Positions 52,756 through 59,986 of a stretch of DNA of 64,000 nucleotides are shown here, one piece after another (positions within the stretch are counted from its first letter, which is position 1; each line of letters starts with the position of its first letter). The notes below the pieces were generated by a model. The model did no database searches. It had not been told where the DNA came from and worked only from the letters and a program-made list of their open reading frames with translations. This DNA is from Halobacillus litoralis. Its GTDB lineage: Bacteria > Bacillota > Bacilli > Bacillales > Halobacillaceae. The stretch is from positions 1 to 64,000 of the forward strand of contig NZ_JAIVAJ010000006.1 of assembly GCF_020171725.1 (NCBI RefSeq). The letters run 5' to 3'. The position numbers and the translations under genes are program-made.

Positions 52756-53418
52756 TTATCCATGTTTTTTAACTGTTTTTGCAAAGAAATCTCCGATATA
52801 TTGAACCGCCTGTACGAGAACAATCAGAATGATAACCGTTGTGAACATCACGAAGTTATCGTAGCGATAGTATCCATAACGTATAGCGAGGTCTCCGATT
52901 CCTCCACCGCCAATTGCTCCTGCCATTGCAGAGTAGCCGATCAAGCTGATTGCAGTAATCGTCAATCCACTTATTAAGCCGGATTTGATTTCGGGGAAGA
53001 GGATGTCTTTAATGATCAGCCATGGAGAAGCCCCGCAGGCTATGGCCGCCTCTATTACTCCGTGGTCGATGTCCCGCGCCGAAGATTCTACGATTCTTGC
53101 ATAAAAAGGAATCGCGGCGACCGATAATGCAACAGAGGCTGCGACGGGTCCTGTCGTTGTGCCCAACAGAAAATTTGTAAAAGGAAATAAAAAGACTAAT
53201 AAAATGATGAAAGGTACGGAACGGATCAGGTTGACAATGACTCCGACGACACCTTTGATCCACTTGTTTTCTAAGAACAGTCCTCTGTCTGTGACAAACA
53301 ATAACAATCCAAGTGGAAGTCCAAGAACTAACGCTACAACAAGACCGATTCCAACCATAATCAACGTTTCCAAAAATGATTTATTTAGCTCTGGCAAGAG
53401 AGTGATCAGTGAATCCAT
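52756..53418 (-). CDS. metI: methionine ABC transporter permease MetI
   Basis: A 220-aa membrane protein with five or six hydrophobic segments and the ABC-permease loop (EAAIACGASPWLIIKDILFP). MetI marks include LETLIMVGIGLVVALVLGLP, NLIRSVPFIILLVFLFPF and GAIGGGGIGDLAIRYGYYRY. ATG 53418 is preferred; TGTGGAGGGATGG gives the ribosome-binding site. Its first ~38 bases overlap the end of metN, typical for this operon. Moves methionine across the membrane with MetN and MetQ. Confidence 0.95.
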   Translation of the reverse strand: MDSLITLLPELNKSFLETLIMVGIGLVVALVLGLPLGLLLFVTDRGLFLENKWIKGVVGVIVNLIRSVPFIILLVFLFPFTNFLLGTTTGPVAASVALSVAAIPFYARIVESSARDIDHGVIEAAIACGASPWLIIKDILFPEIKSGLISGLTITAISLIGYSAMAGAIGGGGIGDLAIRYGYYRYDNFVMFTTVIILIVLVQAVQYIGDFFAKTVKKHG

Positions 53419-54421
53419 CCCTCCACACCTCCACATCGTTTAGGGTTTTCCGTAAGCTGTTGATCGCTTCTTCAACGGCTTCTTTAGTACCTGACAAATC
53501 CATGACGAACGTACCTAGAGCTTTGTCTTGTATGTAGTCCACTTTGCCATGCAGAATGTTTGCTTTGACCGGATGACTTTGTAACAAGTCAGAGACAATC
53601 GATTGACCTGCCACTTCACCGGCGAATGTCAGATGAACAACAGATCCGCTGCTCTGTTCTAGAAGGGCTTCAGGAATGTGGAAGTCCAGGACGGTTTGGA
53701 TGAACCGCTTAGTCAGTTCTTCTTTAGGAAAAGCGAACATATCATACGTCCTTCCCTGTTCGACCACCCTACCTTCTTCCATGACTGCGCAGCGATGACA
53801 AATATCTTTGACGACCTCCATTTCATGTGTGATTAAAACAATCGTCAACCCGAGCTTCTCATTGATTCGTTTAAGTAGCTGTAAAATGGATTTGGTCGTG
53901 TTCGGGTCGAGGGCAGAAGTTGCTTCATCGCAAAGTAGAACTTTAGGGTCGTTTGCGAGAGCTCTTGCGATACTGACGCGTTGTTTTTGACCTCCACTCA
54001 GCTGAGCAGGATACTGGTGTGCTTTATCAGACAGACCTACTAGCTCGAGCAGTTCTAATGAACGCTCTCTTCTTTCGTCTTTCTTAACTCCTGATGCTTT
54101 GAGAGCGAAAGCGACATTATCAACAACGGTCTTTGACATGGCTAGGTGGAACCCCTGAAAAATCATGCCGATCGACTGTCTCGCTTCCCTGAGTTTTTTA
54201 CCAGATAATGATAAGAGATCGATTCCATCGATAACGACTTTGCCACTTGTCGGACGTTCCAGGATATTCATACACCGCAGGAGTGTACTTTTTCCTGCAC
54301 CGCTGTAGCCTACTATTCCAAAGATTTCACCTTTTTCAATGGACAACGTTACGTCATCAACCCCGACAACGTCTCCTTGTTTTGATGGATATACTTTACT
54401 TAATTGTTGAATGGAAATCAT
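53381..54421 (-). CDS. metN: methionine ABC transporter ATPase MetN
   Basis: A 346-aa ATPase from ATG 54421, which follows GGAGGGGTAAAG; 14 extra codons upstream lie in the leader. Walker A GYSGAGKST, signature LSGGQKQRVSIARALAN, Walker B VLLCDEATSALD and switch His (ITHEMEVV) are intact. The C-terminal ~90 residues are a NIL domain, the regulatory methionine-binding part of MetN. Energises methionine import. The leader carries a SAM riboswitch, so the operon is off when SAM is plentiful. Confidence 0.95.
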   Translation of the reverse strand: MISIQQLSKVYPSKQGDVVGVDDVTLSIEKGEIFGIVGYSGAGKSTLLRCMNILERPTSGKVVIDGIDLLSLSGKKLREARQSIGMIFQGFHLAMSKTVVDNVAFALKASGVKKDERRERSLELLELVGLSDKAHQYPAQLSGGQKQRVSIARALANDPKVLLCDEATSALDPNTTKSILQLLKRINEKLGLTIVLITHEMEVVKDICHRCAVMEEGRVVEQGRTYDMFAFPKEELTKRFIQTVLDFHIPEALLEQSSGSVVHLTFAGEVAGQSIVSDLLQSHPVKANILHGKVDYIQDKALGTFVMDLSGTKEAVEEAINSLRKTLNDVEVWRDGFTDHSLARAK

Positions 54422-54446
54422 CTTTACCCCTCCTTTTCTACAAAAT

Positions 54447-54474
54447 AAAAAAACTCTTTTCAATGAGAAAAGAG
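54447..54474 (-). terminator. S-box terminator
   Basis: On the minus strand AAACTCTTTTCTC and GAAAAGAGTTT form a stem followed by seven T, between the aptamer and metN; formation is controlled by SAM binding. Confidence 0.9.
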
Positions 54475-54495
54475 TTTCGCGTACGGCATGCCCAA

Positions 54496-54600
54496 ACTCT
54501 TATCTCCCAGAACCTCGGTTCTGTAGGACTTAGCACCACTCCTCATGGAAGGTTGCTGTGACATCAAAGGGCCTATCCCTCCGTCACTCTAGATAAGAAA
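54496..54600 (-). promoter_or_regulatory. SAM-I (S-box) riboswitch
   Basis: On the minus strand the S-box core is clear: TTCTTATCTAGAGTGACGGA, then GGGATAGGCCCTTTGATGTC, CAGCAACC, the GGTGCTAAGTCC block and GGGAGATAAGA closing P1. A terminator follows. Family knowledge: SAM binding promotes termination, here shutting off metNIQ. Confidence 0.95.
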
Positions 54601-54683
54601 TATTCAGTTAATTGATTTCATTCTCACACTTTAACGCAAAACAGCACACATGTAAATAATATTTTGAATTTTTTATTATTGGT

Positions 54684-54712
54684 TTGACAACTATGCTCTG
54701 TCTAAGGATAAT
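54684..54712 (+). promoter_or_regulatory. sigma-A promoter of HcxA-like gene
   Basis: TTGACA (54684-54689), 17 bases, GATAAT (54707-54712). The distance to the ATG at 54745 is suitable. Confidence 0.75.
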
Positions 54713-54744
54713 ATTTCCTAAACTCAAATATCGGAGGGATAAAA

Positions 54745-55827
54745 ATGGAGGCGTTACACATTCAAGGTGCACCTGCTGTTTATCGGTGCGAACCTTCAAT
54801 CTTAAATCAATTACCCGACTTGTTGTCAGAAGCATCATTCGATAAAGCGGGAATCATCCATGGTGAAAAGTCGATGGAGGCTGCTGCTCCATACATGCCT
54901 GAGTTGAATCTAGAAACCACCTATGCCATTTACGGTGGAGATTGTACGGAAGGGGAAGTGAACCGTCTTAGCGAATCATTGGTTCAAAACGATGTGATCA
55001 TCGGAATCGGTGGAGGGAAAGTTCTTGATTTAGGAAAAGCGTGTGCTAATCAACTGGACGTCCCGGTTATTTTAATCCCTACACTTCCCTCCAATTGTGC
55101 AGCATGGACGCCTCTTAGCGTGTTTTATGATGAAGAGGGGAAGTTTACCGGGTACACGGTTTATCCCAAATCCACTCTTTTCGTTTTAGTAGAACCAGAG
55201 CTGCTGCTGCAGTCTCCTGAAAAATATTTACGTGCGGGCATAGGAGATACGTTAGCTAAATGGTACGAAGCGGACGTCTTGATCCGTGACCTTCCGTATA
55301 AGCCTGTCGGAGTTCAAATCGCCCAAAACGCAGCCCAACTATGTAAAGATACATTATTGAAAAAAGGGACTGAAGCCATCGAAGATAAGCGGCTTGGGGA
55401 AGTGACAGAGTCGTTTCTTGAGGTAATTGAAACCATCATTCTTGCAGGAGGGATGGTAGGTGGATTCGGAGATCACTACGGGCGTATCGCCGCAGCTCAT
55501 TCCATACATAACGGCTTAACTAAAATTCCTGAAACACACACAATCGAACATGGTGATAAAGTGGCATACGGCATACTTGTCCAGTTAATGCTTGAGAATC
55601 GACAAGATGAAATCGCAGCATTACTTCCATTTTATCATCAACTAGGGCTCCCTGTTTCTATGAAAAGCATGGGAATTGAATGTACGTCTGAGTATGTCTC
55701 TATCGTCGCAGACCGGACTGTCATGCAGGGTGAATCAATTCATTTCATGGGCGTTTCTGATTCATTGGTCGTTGCGGAAGCGATATTAAATGTTGAGGAA
55801 TATACGAAGTCGAAAGTTCTGGATTAA
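54745..55827 (+). CDS. HcxA-like hydroxycarboxylate / iron-type alcohol dehydrogenase
   Basis: A 360-aa member of the iron-containing alcohol dehydrogenase / GldA superfamily: NAD-binding GIGGGKVLDLGKACANQLDV, LIPTLPSNCAAWTPLSVFYD, metal-site region AGIGDTLAKWYEADVLIRDL, with His ligands in AAAHSIHNGLTKI and THTIEHGDKVAYG. The sequence is closest in style to YbdH/HcxA (2-oxo acid reductase) rather than glycerol dehydrogenase. It is divergent from metNIQ, and HcxA-type genes elsewhere sit near methionine aminotransferases, so a role in reducing 4-methylthio-2-oxobutanoate or similar 2-oxo acids is possible; this is inference. TCGGAGGGATAAAA precedes the ATG. Confidence 0.85.
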   Translation: MEALHIQGAPAVYRCEPSILNQLPDLLSEASFDKAGIIHGEKSMEAAAPYMPELNLETTYAIYGGDCTEGEVNRLSESLVQNDVIIGIGGGKVLDLGKACANQLDVPVILIPTLPSNCAAWTPLSVFYDEEGKFTGYTVYPKSTLFVLVEPELLLQSPEKYLRAGIGDTLAKWYEADVLIRDLPYKPVGVQIAQNAAQLCKDTLLKKGTEAIEDKRLGEVTESFLEVIETIILAGGMVGGFGDHYGRIAAAHSIHNGLTKIPETHTIEHGDKVAYGILVQLMLENRQDEIAALLPFYHQLGLPVSMKSMGIECTSEYVSIVADRTVMQGESIHFMGVSDSLVVAEAILNVEEYTKSKVLD

Positions 55828-55914
55828 GTGAATTGTGAATAGCTAATTTAAATACTGAAAAAGAGTAACGTTTTATTCTCAGAAACGACTAATACGGCAA
55901 AAGGAGTTGTCATC

Positions 55915-56994
55915 ATGAAAAAATACATATTCATTATCAGTCTCACGATCCTTCTTGCCGCCTGCGGATCTTCAAATCAGGATTCTGGAGCATCAGACCC
56001 CGAAGAAAAAGAGCGACCTTATGCTGATTATCCAATGCTCGTGGACAGCTGTACCGAATCATCAATCGACGCCAAGGAGTATGATGACCTGTCAGATGAA
56101 GAGAAAGAAATGTATGAACTGATGGAACCCATCGACGCGATCTCAGACGACGATCGCAAGCAGGCAAGTATGTCGCATGCGCATCAAGAATTCTTTGAAA
56201 ATCAGCTGAACCGGCTTGGATACGAAGAAGTAGTTAAAGAAATTGAGAAGATTGGGACGCTCTACATCCATAAAGGTTCGTTAGTCGTCCAGTTGAAAAA
56301 GTCTGTACCTGAAGAACAAAAGGAATTGAAAGAAGCGGTGCAGCAAGCCATCACGAACACAAATGAACATTTCAATAATAAGGTGGTCTATGTTCAGGAA
56401 GTTCAATATTCAACGAATGAACTGTGGGATGCTCAGACACAGTTGCTGAATAACCTAGAGGAACGCCGGGCTTCTCTTGAAGGCTATATCGGCGGCATCA
56501 GCACATGTACTGAAGGAAATATACTCTCCATGGAACTCAGAAAAGACTTTTCAGACGAGATGTACCAGTTCATCAACGACTCCACAGAAATCCCGATCGT
56601 CATCGAAGAGACATCGCTCAACGAGTTGACGGGCTATGTGACGAGTGTGAGTGAAGATTCGTTTTTCTTCGATATGACCAATTTTCAAAGAGACGAACAT
56701 AACGTTGAAGTGGGCGATTCCGTTACCGTTTCCTTTGGCAATATGAAACTCTCATTGCCAGGATCGACCGATGCGGTAGAAATTGACATTCATGAGCCGA
56801 AACAGCCGGAGGGAGCTGATTTGTCCAGTAAGCTGGTTGTTCAGAAAACGTTGGACAAGCTTGATGATGAAGGGTATGTAATGGTTGAAGATATGAGCTA
56901 TGACGAAGAAGCGGATCAGTGGTCGGTAGATGTGCGGACAGTGAAGGATTTAGATGAGGGGGGAGAGTCGGTTGTAGAAGTTGCCGATCAGTAA
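55915..56994 (+). CDS. hypothetical lipoprotein
   Basis: A 359-aa acidic protein with a lipoprotein signal (MKKYIFIISLTILLAACGSS, lipobox LAAC). The body has no motif I recognise: residues ~40-180 are helical and charged, and 190-350 alternate short strands with an OB-like stretch (TGYVTSVSEDSFFFDMTN ... VEVGDSVTVSF). It is predicted to be anchored outside the membrane. AAAAGGAGTTGTC precedes the ATG. Monocistronic between the dehydrogenase gene and a terminator. Confidence 0.75.
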   Translation: MKKYIFIISLTILLAACGSSNQDSGASDPEEKERPYADYPMLVDSCTESSIDAKEYDDLSDEEKEMYELMEPIDAISDDDRKQASMSHAHQEFFENQLNRLGYEEVVKEIEKIGTLYIHKGSLVVQLKKSVPEEQKELKEAVQQAITNTNEHFNNKVVYVQEVQYSTNELWDAQTQLLNNLEERRASLEGYIGGISTCTEGNILSMELRKDFSDEMYQFINDSTEIPIVIEETSLNELTGYVTSVSEDSFFFDMTNFQRDEHNVEVGDSVTVSFGNMKLSLPGSTDAVEIDIHEPKQPEGADLSSKLVVQKTLDKLDDEGYVMVEDMSYDEEADQWSVDVRTVKDLDEGGESVVEVADQ

Positions 56995-57012
56995 TATTTT
57001 CTAAGCCCTAAT

Positions 57013-57061
57013 GAAAGTGCCTGATTGGCGATCTAGTCGGTCGTCATCAGGCACTTTTTTT
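57013..57061 (+). terminator. terminator after lipoprotein gene
   Basis: AAAGTGCCTGAT and ATCAGGCACTTTTTTT enclose a ~20-base internal loop/stem. Confidence 0.85.
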
Positions 57062-57084
57062 GAGAGAGTTTGCTCGGCAGAATA

Positions 57085-57186
57085 GATATAATCGACGTTC
57101 TGGCTTCGTTCAGAGCAAGAAAGGTAGATAAAGATGATATAATCGACGTTCTAACTTCACTTAGAGTAAGAAAAGTAGATAAAGAG
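57085..57186. repeat. 51-bp tandem duplication
   Basis: Two copies of a 51-base unit starting GATATAATCGACGTTCT at 57085 and 57136, with about eight differences. The unit is a multiple of three and the enclosing open frame repeats DIIDVLxSxRxRKVDK, but that frame has no ribosome-binding site, so coding is doubtful. Confidence 0.7.
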
Positions 57187-57207
57187 AGTGAATCCTCTAC
57201 TAGCTCT

Positions 57208-57432
57208 CTATTCAGACTGCTTCATACTCAGGCTTGTAATCGTAAACAGGATCAGAAGCATCCCTGCCATTTGTGGAAGCGAGAGTTCTTTTTTCAAAAA
57301 CACAATCCCGAACAAAGAAGCGGTCACGGGTTCCACCATCGCAATCATCGAAGCGGTTGACGGAGCCGTCCATTGGATACCGATGACATAGAGGACGAAG
57401 GAAACCCCTGCACCGAGAAGCCGCCTGCTCAC
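57208..57432 (-). pseudogene. C-terminal fragment of DMT/EamA-family transporter
   Basis: About 74 codons on the minus strand read as the last three helices of an EamA permease: GAGVSFVLYVIGIQWTAPST, ASMIAMVEPVTASLFGIVFL and LSLPQMAGMLLILFTITSLS, ending normally. The other ~220 residues are missing; the break at ~57432 coincides with the break in the M20 fragment on the other strand. Confidence 0.8.
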
Positions 57433-57548
57433 CAGAGGGCGATGCTGCCTTGCTGAAAGGAGCCAAAGCCCTCGCGCAGACAGGACTTGAGTTGCTTTTG
57501 AATGATGCGCTTTTAAAGAAAGTTAAAGAGGATCACCAACGGGTGTGA
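57432..57548 (+). pseudogene. C-terminal fragment of M20-type peptidase
   Basis: From 57432 the plus strand reads PEGDAALLKGAKALAQTGLE then LLLNDALLKKVKEDHQRV and a stop, resembling the end of M20-family amidohydrolases. There is no start and no upstream part. A terminator follows 18 bases later. Its left edge abuts the DMT fragment, marking a deletion or inversion junction. Confidence 0.65.
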
Positions 57549-57565
57549 TACGCGTTTGATGTATG

Positions 57566-57594
57566 AGAGAACCGTTCTGCGGTTCTCTTTTTTT
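57566..57594 (+). terminator. terminator after M20 fragment
   Basis: AGAGAACCG and CGGTTCTCTTTTTTT, a tight stem with a good T-run; the former terminator of the truncated peptidase gene. Confidence 0.85.
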
Positions 57595-57605
57595 GTGTTT
57601 GGTGG

Positions 57606-57909
57606 AATTGGGACATGGAGGTGAGGGGAGCTGTGTTCATAGTCCCGATAATCTAGAAATGAGACAGGCAGCAGGCGGGGTAGGGAAGTGCTTGTCCCAA
57701 TAACTGAGTAATGGGACAAGCAGTAGATTGGAAGAGTCGTTCACAGTCCCAATAAAAGACTTATGGGACAGCCAGAGCGCTGGAAGAGTCGTTCATAGTC
57801 CCAATTGGAGATTTATGGGACAAGCAGTTAGCAAGAAGAGGCATTTACAGTCCCGATATTCTATAATCGCGACAGCAACCCTGTGAGTTCACCATCATTA
57901 GTCCCAATC
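57606..57909. repeat. 52-bp-period palindrome array 3
   Basis: Five 24-bp palindromes begin at 57642, 57694, 57746, 57798 and 57850, exactly 52 bases apart. Half-sites AATTGGGAC (57606-57614) and GTCCCAATC (57901-57909) close the array with 27-base spacers. Its length of 304 equals arrays 1 and 2 plus one 52-base unit. Two neighbouring spacers share GGAAGAGTCGTTCA, so spacers are related, not independent. Confidence 0.85.
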
Positions 57910-58373
57910 ATAGAAAAAGCCGGAAACCTAGACTTGGTGGCTGGTGACTTAATGAAACAAGAGAACCGTCCCCTCGTTCCACCCTCATCTCGGATTTGTA
58001 GAAAAGAATTACTCGAACAGAGATGAATTTCATAAGAACTATGACACCTTTAATTGGAATATATTTCATTAAAACCTCCACCGAACAAAAGTATACTCAA
58101 AAAGACGCACTATTTTGAAAACGTTTACTTGAGCTGGAGAACAATCGACATGATCACTCTTAAATAGATGAAATTTTACAAATGCATAGATTTCGAGTTA
58201 ACAAAATTAAAAATCCAGGCTCGTTGTTACCTTTAAAGGTGTAGAATGTATGCATGTTTAAGAAGATGATAGGATAAAGGAAAAAGGTCACCGTAATGTG
58301 ACATCTGTATTACAGGTGTGTTACAGGTTTGAATTCAGGATAAATTACCAACGATTTTCCTCAGCTTTTATAC
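57910..58373. other. intergenic stretch upstream of comQ
   Basis: No gene seen. It contains a GAACCGTCCCC repeat piece (~57964), a cre-like TGAAAACGTTTACT (58116-58129) too far from comQ to be assigned, and a tandem TTACAGGTGT/TTACAGGTTT at 58311-58330. Confidence 0.4.
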
Positions 58374-58387
58374 ACGCGGTAACGCGT
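58374..58387 (+). promoter_or_regulatory. ACGCG-N4-CGCGT inverted repeat, candidate ComA operator
   Basis: A perfect inverted repeat ACGCG-GTAA-CGCGT lies ~105 bases before comQ, with an additional TGCGTAAT half-site at ~58404. B. subtilis ComA boxes have the same N4 spacing between inverted hexamers, so this may be the ComA site of this lineage; inference. Confidence 0.4.
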
Positions 58388-58490
58388 AATCTTTCTTACT
58401 ATCTGCGTAATACTTTACTACCTTTTTCCATATTTGCTAATGTGATAGGCTTGAGCTGAATCTGACAAATGCTGTTCTGGAGGGGAAGAG

Positions 58491-59429
58491 GTGGGGAGAA
58501 TGGTTCCGAGTTACTCAGTTGAGACATTAACGAGCCGCATGATTCATGCTGTGAACAGCTGTTGGCATCAGTCCGATTTGAGTGAACGTCTGGAACAATG
58601 GATCGCCTTCAAGAGAGAGGAAGGTTTTTCTTTTTCAAGGTTGACTCAACTGCATTTTCACATGTATCAAAAAGAGGAAAGTGAGCATGTCCTTCATCTT
58701 TCAGCGTCCGTCGAATTGATGATGCTTGCCCTCGATGTGATGGATGACCTTCAGGATCAAGATAACATGAACCAGCCCTGGATGGATGAGCCGTCCGTCT
58801 CGATGAACATGGCGACGGGGCTGCTTTTCCTCAGTCTGGATGAGCTCCGCCACACCTCTTGCCAGCCTGCCATCTATCAAATGGTTCACAAGCAGGTGCT
58901 GCAGGCGGTCCACGGACAGCACCGGGACTTAATGGGCCGTGCTGCATCGGAAGAAGCGTTCCTGGATGTGATCAAAAATAAATCAGGCGCCTTGATGGCG
59001 TTCGCAGCGCTCGTCGGCGCAGGTGCTGTCACCTCAAAGGATCATGAACTTATTCGAATTTATATGGAAGATTTCGGGGTGGCGGCTCAGTTAGCCAACG
59101 ACCTGCATGACCTTCTCAGAATGGACGAGAAGAATGATTTATTGAACCGGAAATGGACGCTTGCGACGATGCTTCTCACCGAGGAAAAAGGGGAAGAGAA
59201 CTTCCGGATCAAGGAGTATTATGAAGGCCGCATGAGTCCTGACTTCCTGATTGAAGAGAAAGAAAGCTTGTTTGACTGGGTGGGGCAATCGACTGTCATT
59301 CCTTATATGAAGGTCATGATCCGCTTCTATCAACGAAAAGCTCTAAATACATTGTATACCTTAAATGTGGACCCGTCCGCCAAGGAAGAAATGAAGAGAA
59401 CGATTCATCAGCTTTACCCCCATTCATAA
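58491..59429 (+). CDS. comQ: ComQ isoprenyl transferase
   Basis: A 312-aa protein of the trans-isoprenyl diphosphate synthase fold. GTG 58491 follows CTGGAGGGG; ATG 58500 is the alternative. The first Asp-rich motif is in LALDVMDDLQDQDNMNQPWM (DDLQDQD) and the second is in LANDLHDLLRMDEKNDLLN, as in ComQ proteins. ComQ prenylates a tryptophan near the C-terminus of pre-ComX and helps process and export it. The comX gene starts 15 bases after its stop. With comX, comP and comA following, this is a full quorum-sensing locus. Confidence 0.92.
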   Translation: MGRMVPSYSVETLTSRMIHAVNSCWHQSDLSERLEQWIAFKREEGFSFSRLTQLHFHMYQKEESEHVLHLSASVELMMLALDVMDDLQDQDNMNQPWMDEPSVSMNMATGLLFLSLDELRHTSCQPAIYQMVHKQVLQAVHGQHRDLMGRAASEEAFLDVIKNKSGALMAFAALVGAGAVTSKDHELIRIYMEDFGVAAQLANDLHDLLRMDEKNDLLNRKWTLATMLLTEEKGEENFRIKEYYEGRMSPDFLIEEKESLFDWVGQSTVIPYMKVMIRFYQRKALNTLYTLNVDPSAKEEMKRTIHQLYPHS

Positions 59430-59444
59430 AGGAGGAATTTTGTC

Positions 59445-59618
59445 ATGTTAAAACGTATCATTGCTCAGTTAATGGAAAGCCCGGAATTGGTTCAGAAGCT
59501 TGAGAACGGTAAGTTGAACTTAGACGGTTTGAACGAAACGGAAAAAGAAGCCCTGCTTGATGTGTTCGGCAGTGGTGAAGCTCAAACGGTTGATGTTCAA
59601 ATGTGTTATTGGAAATAG
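59445..59618 (+). CDS. comX: ComX pheromone precursor
   Basis: A 57-aa gene. AAAGGAGGAATTTT lies just upstream of the ATG. The peptide begins MLKRIIAQLMESPELVQKLE, typical for pre-ComX, and ends TVDVQMCYWK. The single Trp at residue 56 is the expected prenylation site, placed second from the end. The mature pheromone is the last few residues and signals through ComP. Its 3' end overlaps the left arm of an inverted-repeat element (from ~59609), so the last residues and stop codon may have been altered by that insertion. Confidence 0.9.
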   Translation: MLKRIIAQLMESPELVQKLENGKLNLDGLNETEKEALLDVFGSGEAQTVDVQMCYWK

Positions 59619-59877
59619 AACAACTATGAAAGAGGTTCTGGATGAAGGAGGGTGCTCCGTGGGGTGGAAAATAGCTCGCTTTCCGGCGGCGGCCCAACAG
59701 GACGTTGGGTCGTTCGATGTTGCCACAGGACGTGGCGGTTTTTTGTTCGAACATCCTTGTTCCTTTAGGTTCGATCTCGCCGTTGTCCGTGCATCCCGCA
59801 GGAGTCTCGCCATTTTCCACCCCACTTCATTTCAACAGTGGATCCAGAACCTCGCTTCAATGTTGTTTCTAATCCAT
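59609..59877. repeat. inverted-repeat (MITE-like) element between comX and comP
   Basis: A ~270-bp element with long inverted ends. The left arm includes GAGGTTCTGGAT (59632-59643) and GTGGGGTGGAAAAT (59659-59672); the right arm holds their exact complements at 59842-59853 and 59812-59825. Outside these, GGAAATAGAACAACTATGAA mirrors the complement of the right end with few changes. Inner parts repeat ACAGGACGT. It has no gene. Bacillaceae genomes contain related intergenic repeats (GGCGAGACTCCTGCGGG type). Confidence 0.75.
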
Positions 59878-59936
59878 CATTTATACGAACAACTACAGTC
59901 TCACACTTAACAACAATATTTTTTTAACACTCTAAC

Positions 59937-59964
59937 AAAAAGCCAGAGACTCTCTGGCTTTTTC
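59937..59964 (+). terminator. terminator between comX and comP
   Basis: AAAAAGCCAGAG and CTCTGGCTTTTTC form a stem with a short loop, 23 bases before comP. comQX and comPA are therefore probably separate or only partly linked transcripts. Confidence 0.85.
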
Positions 59965-59986
59965 ATATTATGAGAGAGGGGTTTAT

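Noticed and set aside
57070..57360. 96-codon open frame with 17-residue repeats
   Set aside because: It lacks a ribosome-binding site and runs antisense through the transporter remnant; only the DNA tandem repeat is reported.
58116..58129. cre-like TGAAAACGTTTACT upstream of comQ
   Set aside because: A good match, but ~360 bases from the gene with no promoter next to it, so no target can be assigned.
59557..59910. 117-codon open frame between comX and comP
   Set aside because: It is a reading through the inverted-repeat element.
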